Shown here: piece after piece, positions 52,500-63,570 of the stretch
Layout: every line of letters starts with the position of its first letter
How positions within the stretch are numbered: the first letter of the stretch is position 1
Assembly (NCBI GenBank): GCA_947396885.1
Contig: OX377202.1
Coordinates: 20,832,001 to 20,896,000, forward strand
Direction: 5' to 3'
Length of the DNA: 64,000 nt
Source of the DNA: Heligmosomoides polygyrus polygyrus
Lineage: Eukaryota; Nematoda; Chromadorea; Rhabditida; Heligmosomidae
Made by a program: the position numbers and the translations under genes
The notes under the pieces: model-generated
The model's database searches: none
What the model was told of the DNA's origin: nothing
What the model saw: only the letters and a program-made list of their open reading frames with translations

Positions 52500-52680
52500 G
52501 AAGATCAGAGACGCTGTTGCATGGCCAAGTCGTCGAAAATTAGGGACGCCCTTCGCGTCCCTCGAGCGAGGAGGAACCATTGGAGCACTCTGGCACGCGA
52601 CAGGGACGAATGGAGATGCTGTGGCGCCCGCTCGAGCAACTCGATGATCAGCGGGACGACAGGTGATAGACCATTTCGAA
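52500..52680 (+). mobile_element. RTE element fragment, 3' end (same family as 56836-60272)
   Basis: GATCAGAGACGCTGTTGCATGG then, after an internal deletion, CGTCCCTCGAGCGAGGAGGA and GCAACTCGATGATCAGCGGG, ending GACGACAGGTGATAG. This matches the inverse of 56850-56970. Confidence 0.75.
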
Positions 52681-52739
52681 AGCTAACAAAACGTAACTTC
52701 CGGAGTATACTACGACTAATCATAGGTATAGAATTCTTC

Positions 52740-52825
52740 GAGTGATCGCCCAGCAAAAGTCGATATGTATGATTGGCGTGGCCGACCAATCACTCGTATC
52801 GCGAAGTATGAACGGGCCGTTATCT
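52740..52825. repeat. MITE family M1 fragment
   Basis: CAATCACTCGTATCGCGAAGTATGAACGGGCC matches the right arm of 14183-14331 (shared blocks GGCCGACCAATC and GCGAAGTATGAA). Confidence 0.65.
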
Positions 52826-52829
52826 TATG

Positions 52830-53860
52830 GAGGCGATCTGAATGCGTATAACACAGACGTGATTGAGGTTGTAAAAGTAGAATGTAATTCTAGAGCTCTG
52901 TTTTCATTCTAAGGCATTCCTCTGTAACATTCCTGTAGCTGGTGAAAGCCTTGATAAGCCGCGGCGCCGGTGTGCGCATATAAAAGCGGTGGTGAAAACA
53001 TTTCGTTGGTTATTTCTTCTCAGTTCCTTTAGCTCGCCATATCCCCACGCTTCTATTTCCTAAGCATTGCGCATTTTAGGACCCTGTGCATTCAAAGGAT
53101 GGCGCATTCATCACTTAGTTGTAGGATGCATTCTCCGTTATCTCTTCCTTCCGTCACACCCTCATTTATTGTTCTATGATAATGTGTTGTTTTTAGTTAA
53201 TGAAGTTTAATTACCCAAGTTTGAGGCTGTGCGTTGGTGCGAACAGCGTACTTGCCCTATGCAACACAAACACACAAGAGGAAATTGATAAATGAAAATG
53301 TGAATTATTTCAACTTATCCTTCTAAGTCACGAGCAGATAGATGCCTGAAGGTGAAAGCAGAAGAGATGTGTAACTATGGAGACAAAGCAACCGTGCATG
53401 ACCTAGTTAGAACAATAGCAACGGGGTTACTGCTTGTTGCAATGTTGTCAGGTTTCCGAGCACATTTTGCAGTTGGTGCAGAGTTTAAAGCAGAGAGGAT
53501 GAGCTGAGAGGCAAAACTCAGGATGACCGAGGCTGAGGAGAACGTGCTGCAACATACATATCAACATTGAAGGCTATCAACTTAGTGGCCTAGTTCCTTA
53601 AAAAACAGATCCTAAGTAAAAGAACAGCTAATCATTCAGTCAGCCTCGCAGAATTGATTACGGTTCTCCACGGTTCTCATAGTGATTTTGTGTGGATGCT
53701 ACAGATTTTAGTGTTAACCGGGAGACGAGGTAGTCCTGTTGCAAGTTAAGGAACATTGGACGAGGCTTCAAGGTTTGTTCTATGTCAAGGCTCCAGGACC
53801 ACCAGTGAGTTGGAGTCATTGTTTCTGGACGTTTTCGTGAATGAATCGCAAGCGTTGAGC
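52830..53860. other. Unassigned
   Basis: Includes a single diverged unit of the 22970-23140 tandem repeat near 53205. No gene recognised. Confidence 0.4.
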
Positions 53861-53864
53861 GCTT

Positions 53865-55075
53865 TGACATCGATTGATGAAGGTCGTTGTCGCCGCTAAG
53901 GAGCGACTCTATCACTTCTTCTCTGCGTATGCTCCACAGAGTGGCTGCTCCGATCAAGCCAAGGATGGGTTTTGGAACCTGCTTGATGAGAAGACAGCAG
54001 AGGTACCGTCGAAGGATGTCATCATTGTCGCTGGTGACCTTAATGGGCACGTAGGTGCTACGAAATACGATTGCAGCTGTCATGGTGGTTTCGGATACGG
54101 GTCAAGCGACGCCGACGGCGATCGAATTTGATTACGCAGAATCGCATAAAATCATCATAGTGAACACCGTCTTCCGAAAACGCGATTCACTATAGGGGGA
54201 TCTTCAAGTCTCACATAGATTTTGTCTTTGTGAAGGATCGCGACCGAAGTATTGTCACAGACGCGAAGATCGTGCCGCATGATACGGTCGCCCCACAGCA
54301 CCGACCGCTGATCTGCACTTTGAAGGTCGCCTCTCCGAGGCTGAAGCAGGTCGAGCGGTGCGGTGCTGCAAGAATCAAGTGGTGGCGAATGAAAGAGAAG
54401 GAAGCAGCTGTGATTTTTCGGGTGCGATTACCGACTGTCGGTGAAACTTGGAAGAAGGCGACCGACGCTATACGTCAAGCTGCACAGTCGGAGCTCGGCA
54501 TTACGAAGCCTGGACGACACAAAGTCGACAAGCAGGCCTGACCGTGGACAGACGACGTGAAAGCAAAAGTGCGAGAGAAGAAGACGCTTTATCACGTGTT
54601 TCTCGGCGAAAAGACGGCCGATAACTGGCGGAAGTACAAGAAGCGAGGAAGGCTGCAAAGAAGGCCGTGGCTGTTGCAAAAGCCAGCCATTATAGAGATG
54701 TCAACGAGAAGCTCGAGTTACGCTATGGTGAGCGGTATCTGTATAGACTTGCTAAGAATCGCCATCGGAAGATCGAGGATATTGAGCATCAATCTTCTTA
54801 TGGACCGCAAGAAGGCATTGAAGCGATGGCGCGAATTCTTTGAGCAAATCTCTACAGTGGAATTTCCTCATCCAGCCATCTCTTCAACGGCTCCATTCCA
54901 CGCCCCGTGCAGAAGATCACCGTGGAGACTGAAGCAGCTGTGAAGGAGATGAGACCAGAAAAAGCGACTGGCGCCGAAGAAGTGGCGGCTCATCTATGGA
55001 AGCCCAAGTTTTGGTACCTTGCTGAGTGGTTGGCGATATCCCTTAATCAGATGTAGCGAAAAAGAAGGCACCTGA
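53865..55075 (+). pseudogene. RTE-type retrotransposon (family R2L), endonuclease and linker part
   Basis: Frames read MKVVVAAKERLYHFFSAYAP, VIIVAGDLNGHVGATK (endonuclease GDxN motif), then after stops VKDRDRSIVTDAKIV, VAPQHRPLICTLKV (the histidine-containing last endonuclease motif), RIKWWRMKEKEAAV and LLMDRKKALKRWREFFEQIS, the linker before the RT. The RT core is absent. With 24905-25325 it represents the two ends of the same element family. Multiple frameshifts. Confidence 0.82.
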
Positions 55076-55079
55076 CTAG

Positions 55080-55735
55080 GATACTAGCTCAGCGGTAGGT
55101 CGGAAGGCACGTGTATGTCCAGTTGCATCAGAAATGGCCTACCTCAGTTCACTGTAGGGGTAGAACACACAAGTGCTGCAAAAACATTCCAACTTCAAAC
55201 AGCATAACCCTATTTGCACCAAAACAAATATTGGTATAGCACCAAGAATAGTTATCACAACTTAAGTCACAGTACTTTATCGCGATATAAAAATTTCGAC
55301 ACCGTTCAAGCTTGGAGAGTGACGTACAGCATGTCTACGGTGTAGCGTTCATTTCTCCCAAAATCTATGTATTTCGGATACAGTGCAAAGTACAGTAATA
55401 ACGAAACATCAGAGAAGTAGCAGAGAACTGCGCCAAGGTTTCAAGTAAATTTTCAAAATGGCGGCCGTATTCTCAAAGGGGCGACGGATCGTTATTGGAG
55501 CGCGACTTTCGGCGTAGGCTAATTGGCAGCTGGAAATACGAAGAGCCCACTTCTTGTTGCGTAACTCTGAGAGCATCAAACTATTAGCGGGTTCCACCTA
55601 GTTCGCAGCTGTACAGCTGTCTCTTAAAACGATTTCTTAGTAGCAATGCTTTCGGATTAGGACGATGGAACCACGCTGTGGTGATGTGACGTTGAACCAG
55701 GCAGATGGACTGATCGCCGATTTCCTCTTTTATAC
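55080..55735. other. Unassigned, with an A-box-like motif
   Basis: TAGCTCAGCGGTAGGTCGG near 55086-55104 looks like a tRNA-derived A-box; no B-box follows in register. Confidence 0.35.
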
Positions 55736-56835
55736 AATTTACACGTGAAACTGGATACTTTTCCAATCAAATTTGACACTCTTTGGACACTCTTCTAAGT
55801 AAACGTGGTACGTGGTGCTTTTCAAATCAAACTGAACATCTTCCGAATCAATTAAACTAGGGTTCAATCCCAAGGCGGAGGGGGGGGGGGGGGAAGCGGC
55901 CGGAGGTCGTTGGTGGTTTTGCGTGTTTTTACGTCTAAATTTCCACCTTATTTCGGAAGTAGACCTCAATAGTCACAGAAGGGCTTCAGGTAGGCATGTT
56001 ATTTTGCAAGTGTTCAACTCCATTTGATGTTTGGGCGTGAGCATGGGAGTGCTACCCCCCTTGAGATTGAACATAGAGACTCTTCGAGACGGCTAGAATA
56101 ATTTATATGTTTGAGAATAATTTTGGTTTGGCTTCTCTGAAATTTTTAGATTCACCTGCTCAACAATCTTCGAGACGCTTAATATTTTATAAAAAAATTG
56201 TTTTTGAATGAAAATTCTTGTTTAAGGCTTATTCTGGAGCCGCACCATTTTTAAGCTAGGTAAAAGAAGGGATTGCGCCATGCATTCATCTAGCCCGCTG
56301 TGATTTTAGTTCAATTGATATTGTAAATACTGCTTTCTGGAAAGAACGAAGTTTAAATAGGGATATTTTATACAGATGTCTTTGTTTCACGGTTGACAAG
56401 TGTGCAACATCACGCGAATAGAATTTCTGCTATAAATCAGACGATAATCGCGACCTCCTGGTCGAGCCCTTCTAACCACTAAAAGAGTTGATGTTTCTTT
56501 GCAGTTTAAAACAAGCTTTAAGCAATTGTTCTTGCTTGAGAAGCAATTAATTTTCATAAAGCTTAAACAGTCGCTTACTTATTGGGGCAGGTAGATTTGG
56601 AAATTCAAAGAAAGCCACAGCAAATTTTTCTTTGACAAAAATCATTTTAGCTTTATCGGAGTCTCCAGTTTGTTGCGAAAGGCTCCCGTTTGGGGTTGAA
56701 AGAAAGAAGCTCAGTTTGTTTTCAAAAACTTCAAGTTTAGTTAAATAAGTGTCCAATTTGATTTGAAAAATGACAGGTTTGTTTGAAATTGAATTGATCC
56801 AAATTGATCTGAAAATTGACCACTTTAACGTGAAT
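55735..56835. repeat. Foldback family 1 copy, interrupted at its right end by RTE
   Basis: Starts TTACACGTGAAACTGGATAC and runs to CACTTTAACGTGAA; its last bases resume at 60287 (TATGGTAC). The RTE element is inserted in the terminus. Confidence 0.7.
56822..56835. repeat. 14-bp target-site duplication, 3' side of RTE
   Basis: ACTTTAACGTGAAT, exactly repeated at 60273-60286. Confidence 0.85.
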
Positions 56836-56866
56836 CACCTGTATCACCTGTATCACCTGTCGTCCC
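56836..56866 (-). repeat. 3' tandem repeat of the RTE element
   Basis: On the minus strand the element ends in about three ACAGGTGAT units. The truncated copy at 52680 has only one. Confidence 0.8.
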
Positions 56867-56989
56867 GTTGATCATCGAATTGCTCGAGCAGGTGCCAGCA
56901 GCGTCTCCATTCGTCCCTGTCGCGTGCCAGAGTGCTCCAACGGATCCTCCTCGCTCGAGGGACACGAACGAAAAGCGCCTTATCGTTGT

Positions 56990-59769
56990 TTCAGGGCTTT
57001 CTTGAAGAAGTCCGACCAACGCATTGGTGGGCGTCCTGGTTTTCTCTTGACATCTCGCGGAGTCCAGTCGGCGACAGCCCTTGTCCAGCGGCTGTCTGCG
57101 AAGCGCATAACGTGGACGACCCACCTAATGTTCGACGATTTGGCTTATAACGTCTCTGATCTTCGAACGTCGACGGAGCTCGGAACTACGGAGGCTTTCT
57201 CTCACTTCCATGGGTCATCACACCCCGGGGCTCCGAGCATCGTCTTCTCCATTTTTGGCTACGCGACTCTGGTCGTGTGTTCATCCTGCCTTCGCATGAC
57301 GCAGGTCTGTGAGGCGTACGCTAGCGCAGGAAGAACTGTGCGAATAAATGCGCACGGAGTCGGGCGTTCTTCGTCTTCTTCGCGACTTCTTCGACGCTCT
57401 TGAAAGCTCCCCAAGCCGCTCTTTTCCTCCTGCTCAGCTCTGGTGCTAGGTCGTTGGCCATGTTGACTTCGCGAGCCAGATACACATAGCTGGAGCATTC
57501 GGAGACGTTCGTTCCGTTGAGCGAGAATGGGGCATCAGAAACCCATCCGTTCCTCATGAACATCGTCTTCGTAAGATTCAGCTGCAGTCCAACGTTCCCA
57601 CATGCACGATCGAAGTCGGCCAGCATTCGCTCCGCCTGGCTGATGCTCGGCGTTATGAGCACGATGTCGTCAGCGAAGCGAAGATGATGTAGTTGCCGGC
57701 CGTCGACCTTCACTCCCATGTCTTCCCACTCTAGTTCTCGCATGACGTTTTCGAGGGTGGCGCTGAAGAGCTTCGGGGATATGGTATCCCCTTGCCGAAC
57801 CCCTCTCTTCACGTTGACGACGACGTCGTTGTAGAATGGTGAGATCTTGGTCGTGAATCCACTGTACAGCTCTCGAAGGACTCTGATGTACTGAGTAGGA
57901 ACGCCCTGAGTGAGCAGGGCTTCGATGACCGCTTCAGTTTCGACGGAGTCGAATGCCTTCTTCAGGTCGATAAACGTAAGGCAAAGCGGCAGCTTGTACT
58001 CTCGCGACACTTCGATGAGCTTCGTAATGGTGTGTATGTGGTCGATCGTGCTGAATCCTCTCCGAAATCCTGCTTGCTCGCATGGCTGTCCTTCGTCCAG
58101 CGTTCTGTTAATCCTATTCAGGATAACTCGAGTGAACAGCTTGTAGACTACGGACAGCAGGCAGATCGGGCGATAGTTGCCAATGTCGTGCACGTCTCCC
58201 TTCTTGTACAGCAAGACGGTTCTGCTGGTCTTCCACTGAGATGGAACCTTGCACTCCGACAGGTAACGTGTGAAGAGCCGCGCCAGGGTGTTGATGAGCG
58301 CTGGCGGTATTCTTCAGGTGTTCGGGTCTGATCCTGTCGGGACCGGGTGCTGTACGTTTCTTCACCGACGAGATGGCGTGTCGGATTTCGGAAGAGAGAA
58401 CAGAGGGGACGACGTATCCATCCTGCGGAAGATGGCATGGGGGCAGGTGGACGTGGCTATCGAAGAGATCGGAGTAGAAGTCGTGGATGACCCTCTCCAT
58501 GGTCCTTCTGGAAGAGGTGACGGTTCCGTCGGGACGTCGGAGAGCTGTCATCTTGGTCTTGAAGTTGGCGAAGTTCCGGCGGGCATTGCGGATGCTCAAC
58601 CCTGCCTCTGCAGCTTCAGCCAACACTTCCGCCCTTCTCTCCTTAAGATCCTCCTTTATCGCCTCTCTGCATAGCTTCGCAAGCTCGGACGTCAGTTGGT
58701 AGTTGCCTGACGCTCGTGCTGCTCCACGCTGGCGTATCAGCTCGAGAGTTTCCGGAGACAGACGTCTCTTGGTGGTCTTCAAGCTCTCGGCTCCCTTAGC
58801 ACTATCGTGGAGATGGAGCACGAAGCGGTCGTATTCCTCGTCGACGTTATCCATGACGGCATCTTCCCAAAGACCGGCAAGAGAGGTGTAGAGGTCCCAG
58901 TTGATGGTCGTTCTGGGACTCCTCTTCTTGAACTTCGCGGCCTTCTCTCCTTGACGCGAAAAGCGGAACCTTGCGCGAAGGAGGCGGTGGTCCGATCCCG
59001 TGTAGAACTTGGGGACAACGGAGACGTCGGTCAGGCAATATTTGCGGTTGAAGATGATGTGGTCGATCTCGTTGTGGAACTGGCCACCGGGAGATTCCCA
59101 GGTCCATCGTAGGGAGGGAGGCTTCTGGAACTGCGAGTTTCCATGGATGGTCTTGGTCGACATGATAAACTCAGACAGCCTTTCACCTTGCTCGTTCCAC
59201 TCCAAACCGTGGGTTCCGATGTGAAGTTCTTCTGGCGACCTTCGCGGTCCGATTTTGGCGTTGAAGTCGCCGACGATCACCTTGTAGAAGGTGTGATCTT
59301 CCTTATGGAACTTCTCCAGCTCCACGTAGAAGGCTTCGACCTCTTCGTCGTCGTAGTCGGATGTTGGGGCATACGCGACGAATACAGTCTAAGCTGGCAC
59401 GGAACCACATCGCTTCAGTCGCAGACGTCCGATTCGGCTTGTCAGAGACTCGTACGAATCGATGTTCATGGCCAAGTGCGTGTTGACGAGGACACCAACG
59501 CCGCCTACTCCCCTGCTGTCGCATGTTCCGAGGAACAGTTCTTCTCCGGAGTCGTAGGCGGCGTGCAAGGGGTGGTGTCTTCTCGTCTCGGTCAGTCCGA
59601 TGACGTCGTACTTGATCTTCCTGGCTTGCATCATCAGGTCCTCGACGGATGCTTCCGATGCAAGCGTGCGGGCGTTGTAAGTACAGATCGTCATCCTAGT
59701 CCTTCTCAATTTGCGCAGCCTGGTTAGGCCCTGAGATTTTAGCAGCCTCTCCGTACTCGTCCTTCCCAT
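56990..59769 (-). pseudogene. RTE ORF: endonuclease + reverse transcriptase, broken
   Basis: Frame opens at ATG 59769. Endonuclease motifs are TICTYNARTLASEASVED, DVIGLTETRRH, KVIVGDFNAKIG and FYTGSDHRLLRARF. Linker: RRDGTV-like PDGTVTSSRRTMERVIHDFY. RT: VKKRTAPGPDRIRPEHLK, YRPICLLSVVYKLFTRVI, CEQAGFRRGFSTIDHIHT, CLTFIDLKKAFDSVETEAV, RGVRQGDTISPKLFSATLEN and HLRFADDIVLITPS (catalytic FADD box). Defects are an in-frame TAG at 59389-59391, a small deletion frameshift near 58308, another frameshift near 57345, a TAG at 57259-57261 and more downstream. The catalytic motifs themselves look intact, so decay is recent. Confidence 0.9.
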
Positions 59770-60224
59770 CGCTGCAGAAATGGGGGCTCTTTCGGGGTCA
59801 GGGGAATGAGGCCCTTTAGTGCTGCTGTGTTTGACTGGAATACAACACGGGTAGCTAGTCAGGCTCTGTCGTGCGGGCGGGGTACTCCGGGCAGCCAGCC
59901 AGACTGGCCGAAGGGACGGGGCGAGACTTAAGGCGGCCTCGAATCGCCTTACATGTACTCCCAGTCTACCGAGTGCAAGCTTTTGGCCGAGCCGACACAG
60001 TTACAATCCGCACAGTCACGGACACATCCACGCACACTGTGCACGAACATGCCGCTCCCACGCACAAGGAACGCGTCGACCCGACACAGCAGGAGCAAGG
60101 AGTCCATCCCCTGCATCCCACCTGCGTCTCTGGGCAGTACACGGTCGCATTTGGTTCGCGTTTAATTCCCCTATCCACCACCCGGGGACGCGCCACGTGG
60201 CCCTGCGACAAGCGGCCCGAGATC

Positions 60225-60268
60225 CCTCTTAACAAGAGAGCCCGAAGGCTCTCTATCGAGGGAGATCC
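60225..60268 (-). other. Structured 5' end of the RTE leader
   Basis: On the minus strand AGAGAGCC-TTCG-GGCTCTCT forms an 8-bp stem closed by a cUUCGg tetraloop, enclosed by CCCTC/GAGGG. Located within 50 nt of the element's 5' terminus. Confidence 0.6.
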
Positions 60269-60272
60269 ATGG

Positions 60273-60286
60273 ACTTTAACGTGAAT
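60273..60286. repeat. 14-bp target-site duplication, 5' side of RTE
   Basis: Second exact copy of ACTTTAACGTGAAT, followed by the remaining foldback terminus. Confidence 0.85.
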
Positions 60287-60394
60287 ATGGTACATATTGG
60301 TCAGTATTCTGTTCATCCTGTTTTATTTAACTATATATGAAAGGGCCAGCGCATGTCTGCCTGTCTGCGTGTCTGTCTTTCCGTACGAGTCTAA

Positions 60395-60560
60395 CGTTCT
60401 CTGTGGGCTTGTTCATAGTCCGCAATGTGAGCGAGTGAGTGACTCGTACAAAACATACGGATCGATTAATATTGAGTGATCTCGCAGCGAAAATCAATAT
60501 TCATGTTTTGTTTGTACGACCACCCGCTCATTTCGCTTCCATCGCGGACTATAAGCGCGT
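60395..60560. repeat. MITE (family M1-like)
   Basis: GGGCTTGTTCATAGTCCGCAATG at the left is mirrored by CATCGCGGACTATAAGCGCG at the right; the interior has ACTCGTACAAAACATACGG against CATGTTTTGTTTGTACGA. Confidence 0.7.
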
Positions 60561-60564
60561 TTTG

Positions 60565-62440
60565 AGCGAGCTCCACATATCGATTTCTGCAAAGAATTAG
60601 ATTTTAGGTGAAATTCATGTGATTCTCCTGCCGATGAAAAGCGACCACGACATGTGAACAATATCGGTCGTTCGGACGTCGTAGATCAAGTTCATAGATT
60701 TTATTCACTTATTTGCTTAAAACGTCAAGGAAACGTGCTTTAAATCTGGAAAAAGAGGAGAGAGAAACAACCATGTGCAGAAACGAAAATAAAGAAAAAA
60801 GAGCTGGTAAAAACAACAACAATGCAAAAATAAAAAAGGGTTTTGCTCGCAATTAGGTGTTGAGCTGTAGAATCACGCGAATGTGTTGTCCAGCAACAGA
60901 CTTGGTTCACAACAACTAAACAATGTCATACAAACGACTATATTAGCAATTACTGGCGAAGCCCCAGCCAGTACTCATGCCGACCGACTGCTGTTGTACA
61001 ACGGCTAAAAACGCATTTGAGAAGCGTCCACGATATTCTGCAAAGCAGAATGTGGGGTGCATTTTAAGGAGAGATTGTTTAGTGCAGATGTTAGGGCTCA
61101 ATGCGCGTTGGCGGAGGCAGCATGTGATCTACAAGGCGAGTGAATGCTTCATGAAAAAGCTAATAGCGTTAAGTAGGGTACACTGTGTGAGCAACAAGCA
61201 AGCATTGAAAAATTATGAAACAAAGAAGCATAAGAAATCACAAAAACAAACTTAAGAGAAAATTTTGTGGCTAGATTTCAACAAGCGCTGAAGTTATGTG
61301 GGCGGAACGCTGCCACGTGTCACTGTTGTGTGATGACATGTGACTGCGTACGAAACGGCAAACCTCACGGCATGTCATGTGGTAGGACAGCAAGCGATCC
61401 GGCAGAATAGTGAACGTTTAGATATTTTTATGTCTTTTTTTCTAAAGTGTTTTTTCAAACATTTTAGTCTAGTAATGTTGCTTGTGCTTAAGTTGACATG
61501 AGTTATACTCCAATTTTTTGTTTGTTTTTGTCGAGTTAAGGCCATATGACCCCCTCCCAATAACGGGCATAGCGTCAAAGTTAGTTTTGATCTTATTATC
61601 CTTAAATTCATTTCATTGCATAAAAAATTAGCATGAACCTTCCCAACAGGCAGATAGTGAAATGGTCTTATGATCCTCCAAATGTGTAGATAAAGCTGCA
61701 GCAGTAGCTGCATAAAGCTCTTCCAAGGCGTTATACAAAATGGAATAAGGAAAAGACAAAGTGGTGTGGGTTCGGCTGCTGCTTGTCCGAAGGAGGCCTA
61801 TGTGCATCATAATGCCGTCTGCAGTGCATTCGAAATGCACTGCAGCACGGGTAATTCGGTCAATGCCAGCGCCGTCGCTGAAAAAACGAAGGGCGGAGAT
61901 TGGATTCCCCATTAAAATGGTTTGAAGGCCACGTTTCCTGGGATTCACCCAACGTCGGTCCCATTTTTCAATTTTCATTTCGAGTTTTTCGTTTTCGTTC
62001 TAAGACGCGTTGTGGACTTCTAGGCGCCTTACTCGATAACGGTGTGTTCAAGACATTTGCGAAGCAGTGAATGTGGTAAATAAGGAACAGAAATAGAGCA
62101 GACAATTGAGAGTTCTTCAATAGCCTCGTGAGGTCAGAGTCCTCTTCTTTCTCGACCTCAAACTTGGGTAAATAAACCTTTACTATTTCGTTCAAGTAAC
62201 AACAGTAATAGTTAAGAGACATGAAAAGTGATTGCTAGTTCTCTTTTACAAATACTAGTCCAGACTTTTACATGAATGAGAAAAAATTTAGACATTTTAC
62301 AGCTTAGAAAATAAAAAGCCTATGCTTATAGGAAGGCTTCTAGGAGGCTTCCAGGAATTTTTTACTGATCAGCTAAAAGACAACCAAACTATACAACAGA
62401 ACAGCAGAAGGTGAGTTTGTGTAAATAGTGTATACGTAGC
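60565..62440. other. Unassigned; one protein-like minus frame
   Basis: The minus frame at 61628-61978 (116 codons, containing WDRRWVNPRKRGLQTILMGN and FECTADGIMMHIGLL) is the only protein-like stretch. A 12-bp-arm palindrome (CTGCAGTGCATTTCGAATGC on the minus strand, around 61828-61848) lies inside it. Unrecognised. Confidence 0.3.
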
Positions 62441-62545
62441 TAGTGGATGGGCACAGGATGTTGCCTGCACACAGAATCGAGCTCCTAGGTTCGGGTTTAC
62501 CATCTATGTAGGTTAACCAAGCCTTCCATCCTTCCAAGTGGATGC
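62440..62545 (+). repeat. SINE T2-like fragment
   Basis: TAGGTTCGGGTTTACC (B-box region) followed by GGTTAACCAAGCCTTCCATCC, as in T2. Confidence 0.5.
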
Positions 62546-62564
62546 CAGCATATCAGTATATCAT

Positions 62565-63570
62565 GTAACATTTTCACGTCAAATTGGACACTTTTCAAAT
62601 CAAATTTAAATTTGACACACCTATATTCATGCCTGACTTTCCAAATCAAACTGAATTTATTCCAAGTTATTATGAACTTTTTCTGCATTACACTAGGCTA
62701 GAGACTCTCCGAGAAGTTCAACATTCTTCTTCAAAAAGTATTAGTATTTAGTACGACTTTCTCAACTTTCGGCTTTCCCACTTTGTTCGATATTTTATAG
62801 CATTCAAAGCAATGCGTTCACCGAATGGGACAGATAAGTTTTAAAAATTCAAAAAATGCCATATCAAATTTTCCTGAATAAAAAAAGTTTCGTTAACACG
62901 AAGGGCGGGCAGGCGTTGTTTCGTTAAGTTTCTAGAAATTATTCTAACACTAACACTGCCCGGAAAGCAGAAGGTGCGGGTTCGAGTCACGCCTGAGTTT
63001 TGATCGCAACAAAACATCCTGTAACAACATATATGTAGCCTCTCTACCAGCCGCTCCAGGCTTAATCAAATGTGTTCAAGTATTCTAACACTTTTTGAAA
63101 ACACGCATCTGTTCTCAAATACAAATTACATATTAAATATATGTAATGTTATATATAATATAATAAAGATTACAAATAAAATGTAATATTTGAAAAATTA
63201 ATAGAAAATTGGATATGACTTTCTTTGAAAATTCTAAATAATCTGTCATAAGTGAATGCAGTGTTTGAAATTTCATCAAATTCTATTTTAAGAGAACAGT
63301 TGTGGCTTAAAGCGTGTTCTGGGGTACAGAATGACTTCAGTGTTTTGGCTTGTCAAAACAGGAGGACGCGCCATGCAGTTGTCCAGCTTGTTGCAATTTT
63401 AATTTGACTGATAGTGTGAGCGTTGCTTACCTGAAGCAGCGAAGTGAGGATATGCGTCTTATCAAGCACATGAAATACGCGACATTTAGGACGAGTGTAT
63501 CGCCTCTCTTTTCTTTTAGCGCTAAAAATTGCTGCTCCCCTGCACTTTAAAGTGAGCCGTGAGAAAATAC
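62565..63570. repeat. Foldback family 1 copy with T1 insert
   Basis: Starts CATTTTCACGTCAAATTGGA; central words near 63360-63540 (GGACGCGCCATGCAGTTGTC, GATAGTGTGAG). A T1 fragment lies at about 62955-63060 on the plus strand (GGTGCGGGTTCGAGTC). Its right end is degraded. Confidence 0.65.
62955..63060 (+). repeat. tRNA-derived repeat T1 fragment
   Basis: TGCCCGGAAAGCAGAAGGTG then CGGGTTCGAGTCACGCC (B-box) and TTTTGATCGCAACAAAACATCC. Confidence 0.6.

Larger units (their letters stand above)
56836..60272 (-). mobile_element. Nearly full-length RTE-type non-LTR retrotransposon (3437 bp)
   Basis: Minus-strand element with about 500-nt 5' leader (60272-59770), one ORF covering APE-type endonuclease and reverse transcriptase, and a 3' end made of tandem ACAGGTGAT units (about 56836-56865) instead of poly(A), as expected for RTE. 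A 14-bp duplication bounds it exactly. Length and structure match nematode RTE elements of about 3.3 kb. Confidence 0.9.

Noticed and set aside
55878..55896. Poly-G tract as a G-quadruplex regulator
   Set aside because: It is a simple mononucleotide run inside a foldback copy. Nothing ties it to a gene.
57910..59727. Long plus-strand ORFs
   Set aside because: They are antisense shadows of the GC-rich RTE ORF on the minus strand.
60170..60272. HDV-like self-cleaving ribozyme at the RTE 5' end
   Set aside because: A stable UUCG stem and an enclosing stem are present, but the strands needed for P1, P3 and P1.1 between the two halves of the outer stem are missing. I keep only the hairpin as a feature.
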